Part shown: one piece after another, positions 18,827 to 30,926 of the stretch
Position numbering within the stretch: position 1 is the stretch's first letter
Layout of the letters: every line of letters begins with the position of its first letter
Made by a program: the position numbers and the translations under genes
Notes under the pieces: model-generated
Told to the model about the DNA's origin: nothing
The model's input: only the letters and a program-made list of their open reading frames with translations
Database searches by the model: none
Assembly: GCA_028284955.1 (NCBI GenBank)
Contig: JANQQS010000026.1
Location: 18,068 to 82,067, forward strand
DNA: 64,000 nucleotides
Direction: 5' to 3'
Source: Myxococcota bacterium
GTDB lineage: Bacteria; Myxococcota_A; Polyangia; Polyangiales; Houyiibacteriaceae

Positions 18827-20503
18827 TCAGGCACGAAGCTTGCGTAGCCGCTCCGCTGCGCCGTTCATATTGCGCACGTAGCGCTCGTAGTTGCCCGTTA
18901 ACTGCTCAATGCGGGCGGCCGCCGCCAAGGTCTCTTCCGAGCCTTGAGCCTGCCGACGATGTGACTGGTGCAGATGGTTGACCATGTTGGAGATATTTTC
19001 AATGGCCTGGCTGATCTGGCGACCACCTCGCGCTTGCTCCTGGCTGCTCCGCTCCATGTGCTGGGTAATCAGTCTCATCTTCTCGGCGCTCTTCATGATG
19101 AGCTCTGAGCCGCGAGCTTGCTCCGCGGTCGCGGCGGCGATCTGCTGCACGGTTTCGGCGATTCGACCGATCGAATCGGTCACCTGCTTGCTTCCTTTGG
19201 CCTGCTCGACCGTGGCACGGGCAATGGCGCGGACCATCGTTGTCGATTTCTGAGACGACTCGAGAATCTTCTTGAGCGCGCGTTCGGCCTCTGCGCTCAC
19301 CGTAACGCCCGAATCCACGGTGCTCGCGCCTCGCTCCACGGCTTGAATCGCGTTGCGCGACTCGATTTGAATCGTCTTGATGAGCTCTGCGATCTCTTTG
19401 GTGGAAGCGCCGGCTCGTTCGGCCAAGTCTTTGATCTCGTCGGCCACGACGGCGAACCCTTTGCCGTGCTCACCAGCCTGGGCAGCAATAATCGCCGCAT
19501 TGAGCGCGAGAAGGTTGGTTTGCTCGGCAACGTCGTCAATGACGTTCAGGATGTCGCCAATCGCCTCGATACGACTGCCAAGGTTCGAAATCACCGCCAC
19601 GGCTTCGGAAGACGTCTCCTTAATGCGGTTGATTTCGGTAATGATCGACTGAATAGATTCTGCGCCGGTTTCCGCGTCGGTAGCCACGTCTTCAGAAAGA
19701 CGCGCGGTTTCGTTGGCGTTTGATTGTACCTGGTCAATCGAGACATCCATCTCGTTCATCGATGATGACGTCTCCTCGGCGGTCAACGAAAGCGCATCGA
19801 CATTCCGAGCGACTTCCTTGATCGAGTAGGCCATCTCTTCGATGGAGGAGACCGTTTCTCGCACGCTCGATGCCAGATTCGCCATGTTCTCCGCCACCTC
19901 GTCGTTGGTAGCAGTCATCTCGAGAATGCTGGAGGAGCTCTCTTGTGCGTTCGAGGCGAGTGTCTCGACGTGCTCGGAGATGTCTTGCAGCGAGAGAGCC
20001 ATGGATTTCATGGACGTCGTGGTCTGTTCCACAGCCGCCATTTGCTCGCCCAACCCGCTTGACAGCTCTTCCACGTTGACCGAAATCACTTCTTCGACGT
20101 CTTGAATGTCACCGAATGCACGTTCGAGATCGTTGCGGGCAGCTCGCTCTTCTTCGCGCAAACTATCGAGCTCTCGCTGCGCGGAATGCGCGCGTTCAAA
20201 CTCGGTCAACAAATCGTCGAGTGCATCAAAAAGCGCAGCCACATTCGCCGAAGCGCGAGCCGGGCGTTGCGGCGAACGCCCTCGCCCAAGGCCTCGCACT
20301 GCCTCGAGCAAGTTGGAGGCGTCCGGCTGAGAAGGCAGGCCTCGGATGATGATGCCCGCCGCTACTAGGCCAAGCACCACGCCAACCACGCCCGGGAGCA
20401 TGTGCTCGACGGTTTGTGACCACCATCCGCAAAGCGCCGCTCCCGCCAGCGCGACCAAGATTCCCGGACCAAAATATCGACTCTGCACGATGCGTTCGCT
20501 CAT
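18827..20503 (-). CDS. Methyl-accepting chemotaxis-type signalling protein
   Basis: With the ATG at 20503 the protein has 558 residues. It begins with two membrane helices ([17 protein letters not shown] and [20 protein letters not shown]) separated by only about ten residues, so it has no periplasmic sensing domain. A coiled coil follows, then a complete MCP signalling domain whose hairpin tip reads [30 protein letters not shown] (described here by its ends EQTNLL and VVADE). Many Gln/Glu pairs could be methylation sites. No CheA/CheW pentapeptide or che genes are near. The large number of heptads suggests a long signalling arm. It may sense membrane or cytoplasmic state. An upstream GTG at 20596 would add 31 residues without hydrophobic character. 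Confidence 0.88.
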   Translation of the reverse strand: MSERIVQSRYFGPGILVALAGAALCGWWSQTVEHMLPGVVGVVLGLVAAGIIIRGLPSQPDASNLLEAVRGLGRGRSPQRPARASANVAALFDALDDLLTEFERAHSAQRELDSLREEERAARNDLERAFGDIQDVEEVISVNVEELSSGLGEQMAAVEQTTTSMKSMALSLQDISEHVETLASNAQESSSSILEMTATNDEVAENMANLASSVRETVSSIEEMAYSIKEVARNVDALSLTAEETSSSMNEMDVSIDQVQSNANETARLSEDVATDAETGAESIQSIITEINRIKETSSEAVAVISNLGSRIEAIGDILNVIDDVAEQTNLLALNAAIIAAQAGEHGKGFAVVADEIKDLAERAGASTKEIAELIKTIQIESRNAIQAVERGASTVDSGVTVSAEAERALKKILESSQKSTTMVRAIARATVEQAKGSKQVTDSIGRIAETVQQIAAATAEQARGSELIMKSAEKMRLITQHMERSSQEQARGGRQISQAIENISNMVNHLHQSHRRQAQGSEETLAAAARIEQLTGNYERYVRNMNGAAERLRKLRA

Positions 20504-20645
20504 CAACCGGTCGGCTTCGCAGGCCCCCCCACGGCAGAGGCATAAGCTAGGATATTCGCTAGGTTGCCTCGGACGCAAGTTCTCTCTTAGCGACACTCCA
20601 GTCTTTGTGAGGTCTCGTCACAGCCCCCTGCTCTGGAAGAGGCTA

Positions 20646-21224
20646 CTACGACGGAGGCATCAGCTGCATCGCGAGCTGCAGCGCTGGACCGTAGTTTCCC
20701 TCGAGCCGTATCCGGCCTGCCAAGAACAGTTCCGGTAGGGTCGCCGCGCCCGAGGTAAGCTGGCCCAGCTCGTTCGCACCCACATGTACGGAAAAATCTG
20801 CTTGCTCTCGCGCGTCTCGACCAATTCCGATCGAAACCGAATGAGCCCTCTGGTCATGCTCGAGCACAACCGTAACTGCTAGCGCTTGATCAGCAAAAGC
20901 CTGCTCGAGCCGGCTCCGAGCGGCGATCGCATTCGCCTGCGCATCAGCTTGGCCCGGTTCTGGTTGCGGCAGTTCCAGCGATCCGTCAGGCGACATGACT
21001 CGAATCAAAGCGCCCAAGTCATCGGCGGTGGCGGCGATCGCGACCGCCACAGGCATCGCCGGAGATTCCTCTCTCAACTCGCACACACCGCGTTCCCAAC
21101 AAAACCAGCGCGTCGTCTCGTCGAGATCAACTCGGACCGCAAAATCGCCACCGCCAACCCCTCCGAAATACCGATTCACAAACCCCGGAACCTCAGAAAA
21201 CAAGCTCATTAGCTCCGCGCTCAT
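20646..21224 (-). CDS. SCP2-like sterol-carrier domain protein
   Basis: The open frame extends into repeat R2, but the ATG at 21222-21224 has a GGAG ribosome site eight bases upstream and gives a 192-residue protein starting MSAELMSLFSEVPGFVNRYF. The body carries two lipid-binding-like halves: FAVRVDLDETTRWFCWERG in the first, and FSVHVGANELGQLTSGAATL followed by LPELFLAGRIRLEGNYGPAL in the second. The latter matches the SCP2 pattern of a hydrophobic pocket, a G-R-I-x-x-x-G strand and a closing helix. SCP2 domains bind lipids or fatty-acyl compounds in the cytosol. The precise ligand is unknown. The gene is separated from the chemoreceptor-like gene by about 140 nt. Confidence 0.7.
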   Translation of the reverse strand: MSAELMSLFSEVPGFVNRYFGGVGGGDFAVRVDLDETTRWFCWERGVCELREESPAMPVAVAIAATADDLGALIRVMSPDGSLELPQPEPGQADAQANAIAARSRLEQAFADQALAVTVVLEHDQRAHSVSIGIGRDAREQADFSVHVGANELGQLTSGAATLPELFLAGRIRLEGNYGPALQLAMQLMPPS

Positions 21225-21707
21225 TGAACAGACTCCATGGATATCGGAGACATGATACCGCAGACGCCGCGTCGTCAGGAGACGATTCCGCGGCTGCCCC
21301 ACCGCGGAGCGGCGGGGCCCGTCAGTTTTCTCTGGAGGGTTTGAAGCAAACCCTCCCCCACGCGGGTACGACCGGCGCGGGTCCCCCTCCTGACTCCGGA
21401 CGCTGCGCGTCCGCCCCATCGCTTCGCGATGGGGCCCCGGTCGCGTTTGGCTTCAGCCGTGGGATCAAGACTGCGGTCGTCAACAACACCTCGGTGGTGA
21501 ACTGTGATCGTCTGGTGAGCCGCTCCAAACTGTGGCGTTAGAAGGCGCAGCTACGTCCACTGTCCGGCCGCTTCCGCGGCCGCCCCACCGCGAAGCGGCG
21601 GGGCCCCAGCAGTTCAACCCCACGTACCAGGTCACGTGCCTCCTGGCGGGGGAGTTTGGGTGAATCGGCGGGGTCGCACCCCGACGAGAGGGTCTGGGTG
21701 CCAGACC
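21225..21707 (-). repeat. R2: multi-hairpin 3' repeat
   Basis: A 483-bp non-coding block between two minus-strand genes. Hairpin A (stem 21690-21697 with 21701-21708) overlaps the TAG stop (21708-21710) of the MopE-type gene. Hairpin B (CGGGGT-GCG-ACCCCG), the CTCCCCCGCC spacer, block D (GGGGCCCCGCCGC) and the stem GGAGGGTTTG/CAAACCCTCC (21334-21356) follow in the same order as in R1, R3 and R4. A stretch of about 100 bases near 21460-21560 does not match the other copies, so R2 looks like two fragments around unique sequence. It may affect expression of the SCP2-like gene downstream. Confidence 0.8.
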
Positions 21708-23798
21708 CTAATTAAGAATCGGCGGGCAGCTCTGCGTGACATCAAACGATTCCACGCGTGGAGTGATCACCTCGGTGCTGCTGCTGCGGTCCGCGATGAG
21801 GACGACTTCAACCATCAAGAACGCCTTCGATCCAACCCCCGCTGCGTCGAGCGCAGTGCCGATGGCCGCGGGAGGATCATCACCCGGAACCGCCGCTACC
21901 GAAATCCAGTTCGACTCTGTACCTGCCAAAGTATCGAGCTCGGCTCGCGTATCCGCCGTCACCACCCGGAAGACGACCCGTGTGCCGGCCGGTGTCTCCG
22001 CCATCCATCGCAGCACACCCCAAGCCGCGGTCTCTCCCTCGCAGAGCTCGAGCACGTGCCGGTAGAATCCGCGAGGGTTCGTCGCCAGCCGCAGCTGCAA
22101 ACCGGTCATATCCGAATACGTGTAGGGATCGACGATCGACCGGGCGACATCGGAATCGACCGTCGCTTCCGTAAGGCCAGCGCCGGGGTCGATGACCACC
22201 GCGCGGTCGCTGCGGGTGATGGACCAAATCTTTCCATCCGAATCCACGGCCATTCCCTTGTTGCTGAACCCGGTGGTCCCCTCGACGGCGACCCACGACT
22301 GGTCCTCGCCCATGGCGGGTTCGTCCGCGTTTACGCGAATCACGCCGCTGCCTTGGCCGGCGCCCCAAATCCACCCTTGCGCGTCAGCCGCAATCCCGTG
22401 AATCGCGATTCCGCCCGAGCCGTACCCCACGCGCACCCAACGATTGCCAACCGGCGCAGAGGGGTCGTATCGCTCGATATCGCCGCCGCCAATCCACACT
22501 CGCTGCTTGAAATCGACCGTGATTCCGTAGGGAGTGTGCTGGGTGCCGTCGATCCGCTGTTTGGCGCAATCGTCAAATCCGGCGCCTTCGCCCACGCAGA
22601 TGTCTTCATCACATCCCGCGAGATTGGTTTCTGAGCACATCGTGGTATCGAGTCGTCCGATACGCCGACCTTCCCGCGTCGACATCCAGAGATTGCCTGC
22701 GGCGTCGATCGCAAACCCGTAGGGACGAACCGGCGCTTCGGTCACCAAGAGCACCTCGCCGGTCACACCGTCGAGCTTAGCGATCCGGTCGGTCGCGTAT
22801 CCCCCGATCCATACGTACTGGAGCAGCTCACCATCGGGGCCTTCCACGTCCTGGGCCGCGACCGCGCGGATCTGCCGCACGTCGTACTCAGAGTCTGCGA
22901 GGTCGCGATGCCAGAGCACGCAATCGTCTTCGCCCCACGGAAGCATGGTGGTGGGCGCTACGCCGCCGAAACCAGACGTCGTAATCTCTCCATCTCCATT
23001 GGTATCCGGGCAATCTTCCCCGAGCACCGAGATGCGCGTTACGCTGCCGTTCACCCCCGAGGAACCGCCGCCGTAGGTTCGCCATTCACGGTTGCCCACA
23101 TATACGTCGCCCAGCGTGTTCACCGACGTTCGCGACGGATCCATCTGCAGACGCGAACGCGTCGTCGGAACGCCAGGCCCCGATACGTCACGGTCGTCGC
23201 CGGTAATGTATCGTCCGACCTCCAGATAATCGCCGTTTTCGTCCGGCGTGGTGCTGAACCGCGATACCGAACCCTCTTCTGTGTTCGCGATCCAGATAAA
23301 GTCCGTATTGATTTCTTCCGAGTTGAGAATCAACGCGCCGTCCGGATCCACGCCGACTCCTTGCGACGGATCCGTCGATGGATCGAAAGGATTTTCCGTG
23401 CCCGTGCCGATGCCGCCCCGTGTGCAGAAGGGGTCGCAATCGCCACACGCGGAAAGCACGCCGTTGTCTGCTTCCCCGTCGCAATCGTTGTCGCGGCCGT
23501 CACAAACCTCGGTACCGGTTTGCGTCGCATCCTGGTCGTCGCAGTCAGGTCCGCGCGCACACCCCTGACCATACCCATCACCGTCTTCATCCACTTCGCA
23601 ACTCGACGGGTTTCCTCCCGAGCTATCGGGCGCCGTCGCGACAACCTGACAAGTACCATCCACGCACATTTGGTCGTCGCGGCAGTCCTCAGGGAGATCG
23701 CAAGGCGCACCACTGGCCGAATCACCACTGCAATTGCATGAGGCAAACAACATCGCGGAGGGCACCAGGGCGTAAAAAAACAGTCGTTGAACGCGCAT
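21708..23798 (-). CDS. Lipoprotein with MopE motif and beta-propeller-like domain
   Basis: A 696-residue surface protein. The signal peptide RVQRLFFYALVPSAMLFASC ends in a lipobox. A Cys-rich region (CDLPEDCRDDQMCVDGTC) and a MopE-type putative metal-binding motif (VCDGRDNDCDGEADNG, about 97-112) follow. The large C-terminal part contains repeating units such as VWIGGYATDRIAKLDGVTGE, YGFAIDAAGNLWMSTREGRR and GMAVDSDGKIWSITRSDR, which match NHL/SMP-30 type propeller blades. Related myxobacterial proteins are exposed at the outer membrane; binding or a lyase-like activity are both possible, and no catalytic site is obvious. A good ribosome site (AAGGAAG) precedes the ATG. The TAG stop overlaps hairpin A of R2. 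Confidence 0.8.
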   Translation of the reverse strand: MRVQRLFFYALVPSAMLFASCNCSGDSASGAPCDLPEDCRDDQMCVDGTCQVVATAPDSSGGNPSSCEVDEDGDGYGQGCARGPDCDDQDATQTGTEVCDGRDNDCDGEADNGVLSACGDCDPFCTRGGIGTGTENPFDPSTDPSQGVGVDPDGALILNSEEINTDFIWIANTEEGSVSRFSTTPDENGDYLEVGRYITGDDRDVSGPGVPTTRSRLQMDPSRTSVNTLGDVYVGNREWRTYGGGSSGVNGSVTRISVLGEDCPDTNGDGEITTSGFGGVAPTTMLPWGEDDCVLWHRDLADSEYDVRQIRAVAAQDVEGPDGELLQYVWIGGYATDRIAKLDGVTGEVLLVTEAPVRPYGFAIDAAGNLWMSTREGRRIGRLDTTMCSETNLAGCDEDICVGEGAGFDDCAKQRIDGTQHTPYGITVDFKQRVWIGGGDIERYDPSAPVGNRWVRVGYGSGGIAIHGIAADAQGWIWGAGQGSGVIRVNADEPAMGEDQSWVAVEGTTGFSNKGMAVDSDGKIWSITRSDRAVVIDPGAGLTEATVDSDVARSIVDPYTYSDMTGLQLRLATNPRGFYRHVLELCEGETAAWGVLRWMAETPAGTRVVFRVVTADTRAELDTLAGTESNWISVAAVPGDDPPAAIGTALDAAGVGSKAFLMVEVVLIADRSSSTEVITPRVESFDVTQSCPPILN

Positions 23799-24054
23799 CG
23801 GAACTTCCTTTAAATGAAGGCAAAGCAGGCCAGAACGTCGGCCTTTTGAAACCGCGTAGCGAGGGGCACCACTATTTATGAGCTTGACATTGATCTACGG
23901 ATCAAAGCAAGTACGTGCGCGGTGTTTTCCGCCCTTAAGGAGGCAAGCTTATCTGCGCGGTTCGCACACGGTGTAGGCCGCTGTACGGAGAGATGACCAA
24001 CGTCCGCAGAGCACCTCCGATTGCCATCATGCGAACCACGGTCATCCGCATTGT
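23799..24054. other. Intergenic region upstream of the MopE lipoprotein
   Basis: About 256 bases between two minus-strand genes. It must hold the promoter of the lipoprotein gene and the 3' end of the helicase unit. I see no convincing -35/-10 pair, hairpin terminator or small gene. Confidence 0.5.
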
Positions 24055-26613
<2,559 letters not shown>

Positions 26614-26669
26614 CGTGAAATTGCGTTTAGCTCAGGAATACGCTCGAAAGTACGGTACAATTTCTCTGA

Positions 26670-28814
26670 ATGGAGCGACCACCCCACAGCGTTGCCGGGG
26701 ATCGCGCCTCCGGCCAGCCCGTCGGGACCGCGCGCACAGTTCACTCGGAATCCGAGCAACTCGCAAACCACGTGGCCGACGCGCTACTCGGATCCGAGGC
26801 ATCCAAGCCGCAGAACACGAGCGCCCCCGAAACGCGTGAAGCATTGCGGGAACTTCGAGTTCTGATCCTGGATACCGACCAGACCCGAGCCGAAACATGG
26901 GCGGCAGCCGCGCGCGCACAGGATGCTCTGGTGACCGTTGCAGAACCTTCGGAGGATGGGCTCCGAAGTATGCGAGGCACGGATGCAGACGTCGTTCTGC
27001 TCGATTCGCTCGCGATCGACCGCGGCGGCTTTGAAGTCGTGCGCCATATGCGACGTGATCCGCAACTGAAGTGGGCAGCGTTGTTTGTAGCTCGCTGGCA
27101 AGAGATTTGGCAGGATCCCTCCACACCGCCAGACCTCGATGCGCTGATCGCGCGCATCGAACCCCTTATCGAGCCGGCGCAATCGCTCAGACAGCTCTTG
27201 GGAAACCGCGACTGCGTGGATACTCGGTTGGAGCTGCTCGGGCCGGCCCGGCTGCTTCGCCTGGTCGCGCGTGTGGGGGGCACATGGCACCTCACCATTC
27301 GGTCGATGCACGGTCAATTTGATGTCGACGTGTCCGACGACCTCGTGGTGGGCGTCGTGGGGAAAGAAATCGGCTCCGAGCGCGTCACACGCGTTGGTCC
27401 GACAGCGATGGAAGCGCTACTCGGCCTCGACAAAGCTCGGGTACGGATCGAGCGCCGAGGCCATCCCAAGAACGCGAATATGATGGCGCCGATCGATGAG
27501 GCACTTACCGGCGCGATGCAAGAAGTCGCCGAGCGTACAGTCAAGCTTGCCGCCGTTCCCGAAGAGGCCGCACTCCGCCAAACAACACCCGACCGGGCTG
27601 CTCCTCGCGAGCCTACAGCCCGAGAGCCGGTCGCCGGCGAGGAGCCGATCACGGGGAGTCGTCCCGTGGTGGCTCCGCCAGTCTCGCCGGCGGCACGGGC
27701 GAGCATGCGACCCACTGCCCCGCCTCGCTATCGCGCAGTCTCTGCCTCCACCGAATCCGCCCCCACCACGTCGGATATTCCTTTCCTCGATGTCGAAATG
27801 GCGCCGTTGGACGGGTCGATTCCCGCCCCGGCGTCACCGCCGAACGCCGGCGAAGCACCTGCAGATAGTTCTAACGCCCCTGAAGCAAAAGCAAGCGAAG
27901 CTATGGGAAGTGCGGATACCATGCCGGCTCCCGCGCTGCTTTCGACGCCACCAGCAGACGCCGAACGTCTGGAATCCGGCCACCGTCTCTGGGCGCAACA
28001 AGCGGCCGCACCGCAGAGCGAGTGGCCTGTCGATCCACCGACAGTCACAAAAACTCGCAGCCGCGCCGCTCTGGGGGTCGCCGCTGCAGTGATCGCGGTA
28101 AGCGCATTCGCTGCCATCGCGATTCTAGGATATCGCTGGTATTCCGCATCCTCCGGAGAACGACACGCGGCATCGGAGTACGGCACCGAAATCGAGCGCA
28201 GCACGGAGGCCGCGCGCGGCACCAAGGTCGAACGCGAGACCAAGGTCGAACGCGGAACCAAGATCGAACACAGCGCAAATCTTCGGCCAGATGTCGCTCC
28301 GTCAAAACCAGCTCCGCCTTCGCATGCGCAGCCTGCCGCCCAAGAAAAACTGGAAGCTTCCGCGAAGCCCGATGAATCAGCGGAAGCAACCGGCCAGCAC
28401 ACCGAGGAACAAACCGAAGCATCTCCCCCGAACCCATCGCCGGCAATCGACGAGGTCAACGCAGATGACGCAGCCAACTCGGATGCGCTGGTGCGGAGCG
28501 CGCGCCGTTCCATCAGCCGCGGCGACCTTGTCCAAGCCGAGCAGGCGCTCAACCAAGCGACCACGCTCGATCCCAAAAATCCGCGCGCCATGGCCGGATG
28601 GGCCAAGTACTACTTGGTCCGCAAACAGCCCGCCAAAGCGCTCGAATGGATCGAGCAGGCGGTTAAACGGAGGTCGCGTCGAGTCGCGTATCATCTGCTC
28701 CACGGCGATATTCTCAAGGCCGCGGGCCGACCTGCCGACGCACGACGAGCGTGGCAACGAGTGCTTGAACGCGAACCTGACCACCGCGAAGCCAAGGCGC
28801 GTCTGGGACTGTAG
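26670..28814 (+). CDS. Membrane protein with receiver, DUF4388-like and TPR domains
   Basis: A 714-residue protein. After a disordered start, residues about 62-150 form a response-regulator-like receiver (LRVLILDTDQTRAETW, then DVVLLDSLAIDRGGFEVVRH, in which LLD could hold the acceptor Asp), but the acidic pair and the terminal Lys are poorly conserved. Residues about 190-290 (RLLRLVARVGGTWHLTIRSM) resemble DUF4388/PATAN-type domains common in myxobacterial regulators. A long Pro/Ala linker leads to one membrane helix near 465-490 (LGVAAAVIAVSAFAAIAILG). The C-terminal 110 residues hold three TPR units (NPRAMAGWAKYYLVRKQPAK). The arrangement suggests a cytoplasmic input part and an outside protein-binding part. 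The 18-nt repeat at 28221-28274 lies in the outer linker. I know no matching characterised protein. Confidence 0.7.
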   Translation: MERPPHSVAGDRASGQPVGTARTVHSESEQLANHVADALLGSEASKPQNTSAPETREALRELRVLILDTDQTRAETWAAAARAQDALVTVAEPSEDGLRSMRGTDADVVLLDSLAIDRGGFEVVRHMRRDPQLKWAALFVARWQEIWQDPSTPPDLDALIARIEPLIEPAQSLRQLLGNRDCVDTRLELLGPARLLRLVARVGGTWHLTIRSMHGQFDVDVSDDLVVGVVGKEIGSERVTRVGPTAMEALLGLDKARVRIERRGHPKNANMMAPIDEALTGAMQEVAERTVKLAAVPEEAALRQTTPDRAAPREPTAREPVAGEEPITGSRPVVAPPVSPAARASMRPTAPPRYRAVSASTESAPTTSDIPFLDVEMAPLDGSIPAPASPPNAGEAPADSSNAPEAKASEAMGSADTMPAPALLSTPPADAERLESGHRLWAQQAAAPQSEWPVDPPTVTKTRSRAALGVAAAVIAVSAFAAIAILGYRWYSASSGERHAASEYGTEIERSTEAARGTKVERETKVERGTKIEHSANLRPDVAPSKPAPPSHAQPAAQEKLEASAKPDESAEATGQHTEEQTEASPPNPSPAIDEVNADDAANSDALVRSARRSISRGDLVQAEQALNQATTLDPKNPRAMAGWAKYYLVRKQPAKALEWIEQAVKRRSRRVAYHLLHGDILKAAGRPADARRAWQRVLEREPDHREAKARLGL
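28221..28274. repeat. 18-nt tandem repeat, three copies
   Basis: Units ACCAAGGTCGAACGCGAG, the same with a GGA end, and a more diverged third, encoding TKVERE, TKVERG and TKIEHS in the linker of the receiver-TPR protein. Confidence 0.8.
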
Positions 28815-28929
28815 GGGAGCCGAGGAAGCTCAGCCATTCAGCGACCGAGTGCGCACGTGTCTCATCGGTGCTAACCCAATCTAGACGCTGGTTCGCCGTA
28901 ATCATCGAGCCAGCATCAGGTTGGGCACA

Positions 28930-30072
28930 ATGTTTTACGGGATTCTTAGGGCTTTTTCGTTATTCGCGTTTTTTCTAGTATTGGGCGGTTGCTCGGACGA
29001 TCCAGGCACCGTGACCCCGATGACAGATGAGTCGACGCCGCAGCTATGTGCGGACGGGGTCGACAACGACAGCGACGGACTTATCGACTGCAACGACCTA
29101 GGCTGCGAACCGCTCTCGGTTTGTGCTTCTCGCTCAACTGGCACCGTCGACATCGCAGGGTGCTCGGCCAACACGTTTCGCGCCAACACCCAGGTGCCGC
29201 AGACCGATGTCATATGGGCGATCGACAGCTCTCGCAGCATGTCGGAAGAGCTCTCTGAAATCGAGACCAAGTTTAACCAGCTCGCGACCGACTTGATTCA
29301 AGCGCAGATCGATGTGCGCTGGACGGTGATTACCGCCGCAGGAACCCTCCAACCGCCGACTGTCTTCGCGGCCAATCCAGATGCTTTTCAGGTCCTCGGG
29401 CGCGCGGTGGGTCCGGAACAGGCGCTTCAGGTGTTGCTGTCTGCGTATGGCGAATATTCGCCACGGCTCCGACCTGGCGCCGCGCTCCACTTTGTCGCGG
29501 TATCGAACAACGACTCATCTTTGGCGGCGAGCGCTTTCGAATCCCAAATGCAGGCGCTATCGAACCGAGTCTTCCGCGCGCATGCGATTGCCTCGCCACC
29601 AGGATCTATGTACTGCCCGTTCGGCAACTGCGAGAACGGGCAGTTTGACGGATGCTCGGGCCCATTTGGAAACGCAGTGCGCAACGGCAACGAATACTGG
29701 GCGCTCGCCGCCTCGACGGGAGGCGAACAGCTTTCCATTTGCCTCGACGATTGGACGTCACTCTTTTCGCGCCTATCCGCTGCGGTTGCCAATCAGCCCG
29801 CGACGTCGTGCGATTTTCGCGTGCCGGCAGTGGGAGAAACCTTCAACGCTCAGAAAACCAACTTCATCATCCGCACCGCGGATGGAAACACACAGACAGT
29901 TCCATTCGTCGACAATGCAACGGCGTGCACCGCCGCCGGCTGGTATTTCTCCACCGATGAGACGACCACCAGCAGCGTAATCACCACCTGCCCAGCCACC
30001 TGCGACCTGATCCGCAGCAACCCCAACGCACAAATCGACGTCGCCATCGGCTGCGACCGAGTCCTGCAGTAG
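28930..30072 (+). CDS. Predicted lipoprotein with VWA-like domain
   Basis: Taking the ATG at 28930, the 380-residue protein starts MFYGILRAFSLFAFFLVLGG followed by CS, a lipobox Cys. A short DxDxDG-type motif (CADGVDNDSDGLIDCNDLGC) comes next, as in many myxobacterial surface proteins. The rest resembles a von Willebrand A domain: VIWAIDSSRSMSEELSEIE carries the MIDAS pattern D-x-S-x-S, and LHFVAVSNNDSS is a plausible second metal loop. VWA domains bind proteins through a metal ion. Cys pairs in the second half suggest disulfides. The open frame extends three codons upstream to a TTG. R3 begins shortly after its TAG stop. Confidence 0.78.
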   Translation: MFYGILRAFSLFAFFLVLGGCSDDPGTVTPMTDESTPQLCADGVDNDSDGLIDCNDLGCEPLSVCASRSTGTVDIAGCSANTFRANTQVPQTDVIWAIDSSRSMSEELSEIETKFNQLATDLIQAQIDVRWTVITAAGTLQPPTVFAANPDAFQVLGRAVGPEQALQVLLSAYGEYSPRLRPGAALHFVAVSNNDSSLAASAFESQMQALSNRVFRAHAIASPPGSMYCPFGNCENGQFDGCSGPFGNAVRNGNEYWALAASTGGEQLSICLDDWTSLFSRLSAAVANQPATSCDFRVPAVGETFNAQKTNFIIRTADGNTQTVPFVDNATACTAAGWYFSTDETTTSSVITTCPATCDLIRSNPNAQIDVAIGCDRVLQ

Positions 30073-30310
30073 CGGCGGCCGCCTAGTTGTTTGGAGGGTT
30101 TGGTGCAAACCCTCCCCCACGCGGGTACAACCCGCGCGGGACCCCCTCCCGACTCCGGCCGCTTCGCGTCCGCCCCACCGCGTAACGGCGGGGCCCCAGC
30201 AGTAAACCCATTACGTAAGCAGGTCACGTGGTTCCTGGCGGGGGAGTTTGGGTGAATCGTCCGGGATTGTATCCCGGGCGAGAGGGTTTGGGTGCCAAAC
30301 CCTAATTGAA
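30073..30310 (-). repeat. R3: multi-hairpin 3' repeat (single full unit)
   Basis: The shortest and cleanest copy, about 230 bp between two convergent genes. On the minus strand, hairpin A reads GGGTTTGG-CAC-CCAAACCC (stems 30284-30291 and 30295-30302), hairpin B has CCGGGAT/ATCCCGG, then the CTCCCCCGCC spacer with CACGTG, block D (GGGGCCCCGCCG), a stem CGCGGGT/ACCCGCG and the stem GGAGGGTTTG/CAAACCCTCC (30093-30115). The stems carry compensating changes relative to R1, R2 and R4. The A end lies eight bases after the stop of the gene at 30311, and the reading frame of that gene meets another in-frame TAG at the A boundary. Confidence 0.85.
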
Positions 30311-30802
30311 TCAGCGCATTTCTGAGACGCCAATGATTCTTGGGGCGTTGACCATGACCACTGACGCGGCTTCGACGCTCGGACCCTTCGCGTCTAGTCC
30401 CAGCGTGCACTCGTTCATCACGAAGAATCCCTTGAACTCCATCAGTCGATCCGATACGCGCACGCCCTGCGGGAGGGTAAGCGCCCCCATAAGAAGGCCG
30501 CCTTCGAAAAGACACGACACACGACGAGGTTCGCCCTCGGATCCTTCCTCCGTGGGCTTCAGTCGTTCGTCGGCGCCAGCGACCACGAGCACTACCGCGC
30601 TGCGCTGAAGCGCAAGGAAGGGAACTTCGGTGCGCTGCTGTGGCAGCATGACGTCAGTCAGCCGAAAAAACCCATCGACGGTGTTCAGAAACTTGAGGAA
30701 CGACATCTCCGGCGGCACATGAAATGTGCCGACGACCCAACCGCCTGACACGAAGATCCGCGCTGGGACTTTACGTCGTTTCGGATTGGCGAGCGCACCC
30801 AC
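30311..30802 (-). CDS. Conserved-looking hypothetical protein (163 aa)
   Basis: A soluble protein without signal peptide or membrane helix. Segments such as VPARIFVSGGWVVGTFHVPP, VPFLALQRSAVVLVVAGADE and RVSDRLMEFKGFFVMNECTL alternate strands and turns and suggest an all-beta fold. I do not recognise the family. The frame opens with GTG at 30802. It stands alone, with R3 beyond its stop and about 120 nt to the divergent gene at 30927. Confidence 0.65.
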   Translation of the reverse strand: MGALANPKRRKVPARIFVSGGWVVGTFHVPPEMSFLKFLNTVDGFFRLTDVMLPQQRTEVPFLALQRSAVVLVVAGADERLKPTEEGSEGEPRRVSCLFEGGLLMGALTLPQGVRVSDRLMEFKGFFVMNECTLGLDAKGPSVEAASVVMVNAPRIIGVSEMR

Positions 30803-30926
30803 ACCGTTAGCCTACCCAATGAGGCGGGACTTGCCTAGAAAACACCTTCGCCCTTAGAGCGCGGTTGCCTTCAAACCACGGTTGCTTGTGGAATGCGGTG
30901 CGACACAGTAGGAACGGCAATCAAGC

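Noticed and set aside
21225..21419. Extended start of the SCP2-like gene within R2
   Set aside because: The extra 65 residues are translated repeat. The ATG at 21224 has a proper ribosome site.
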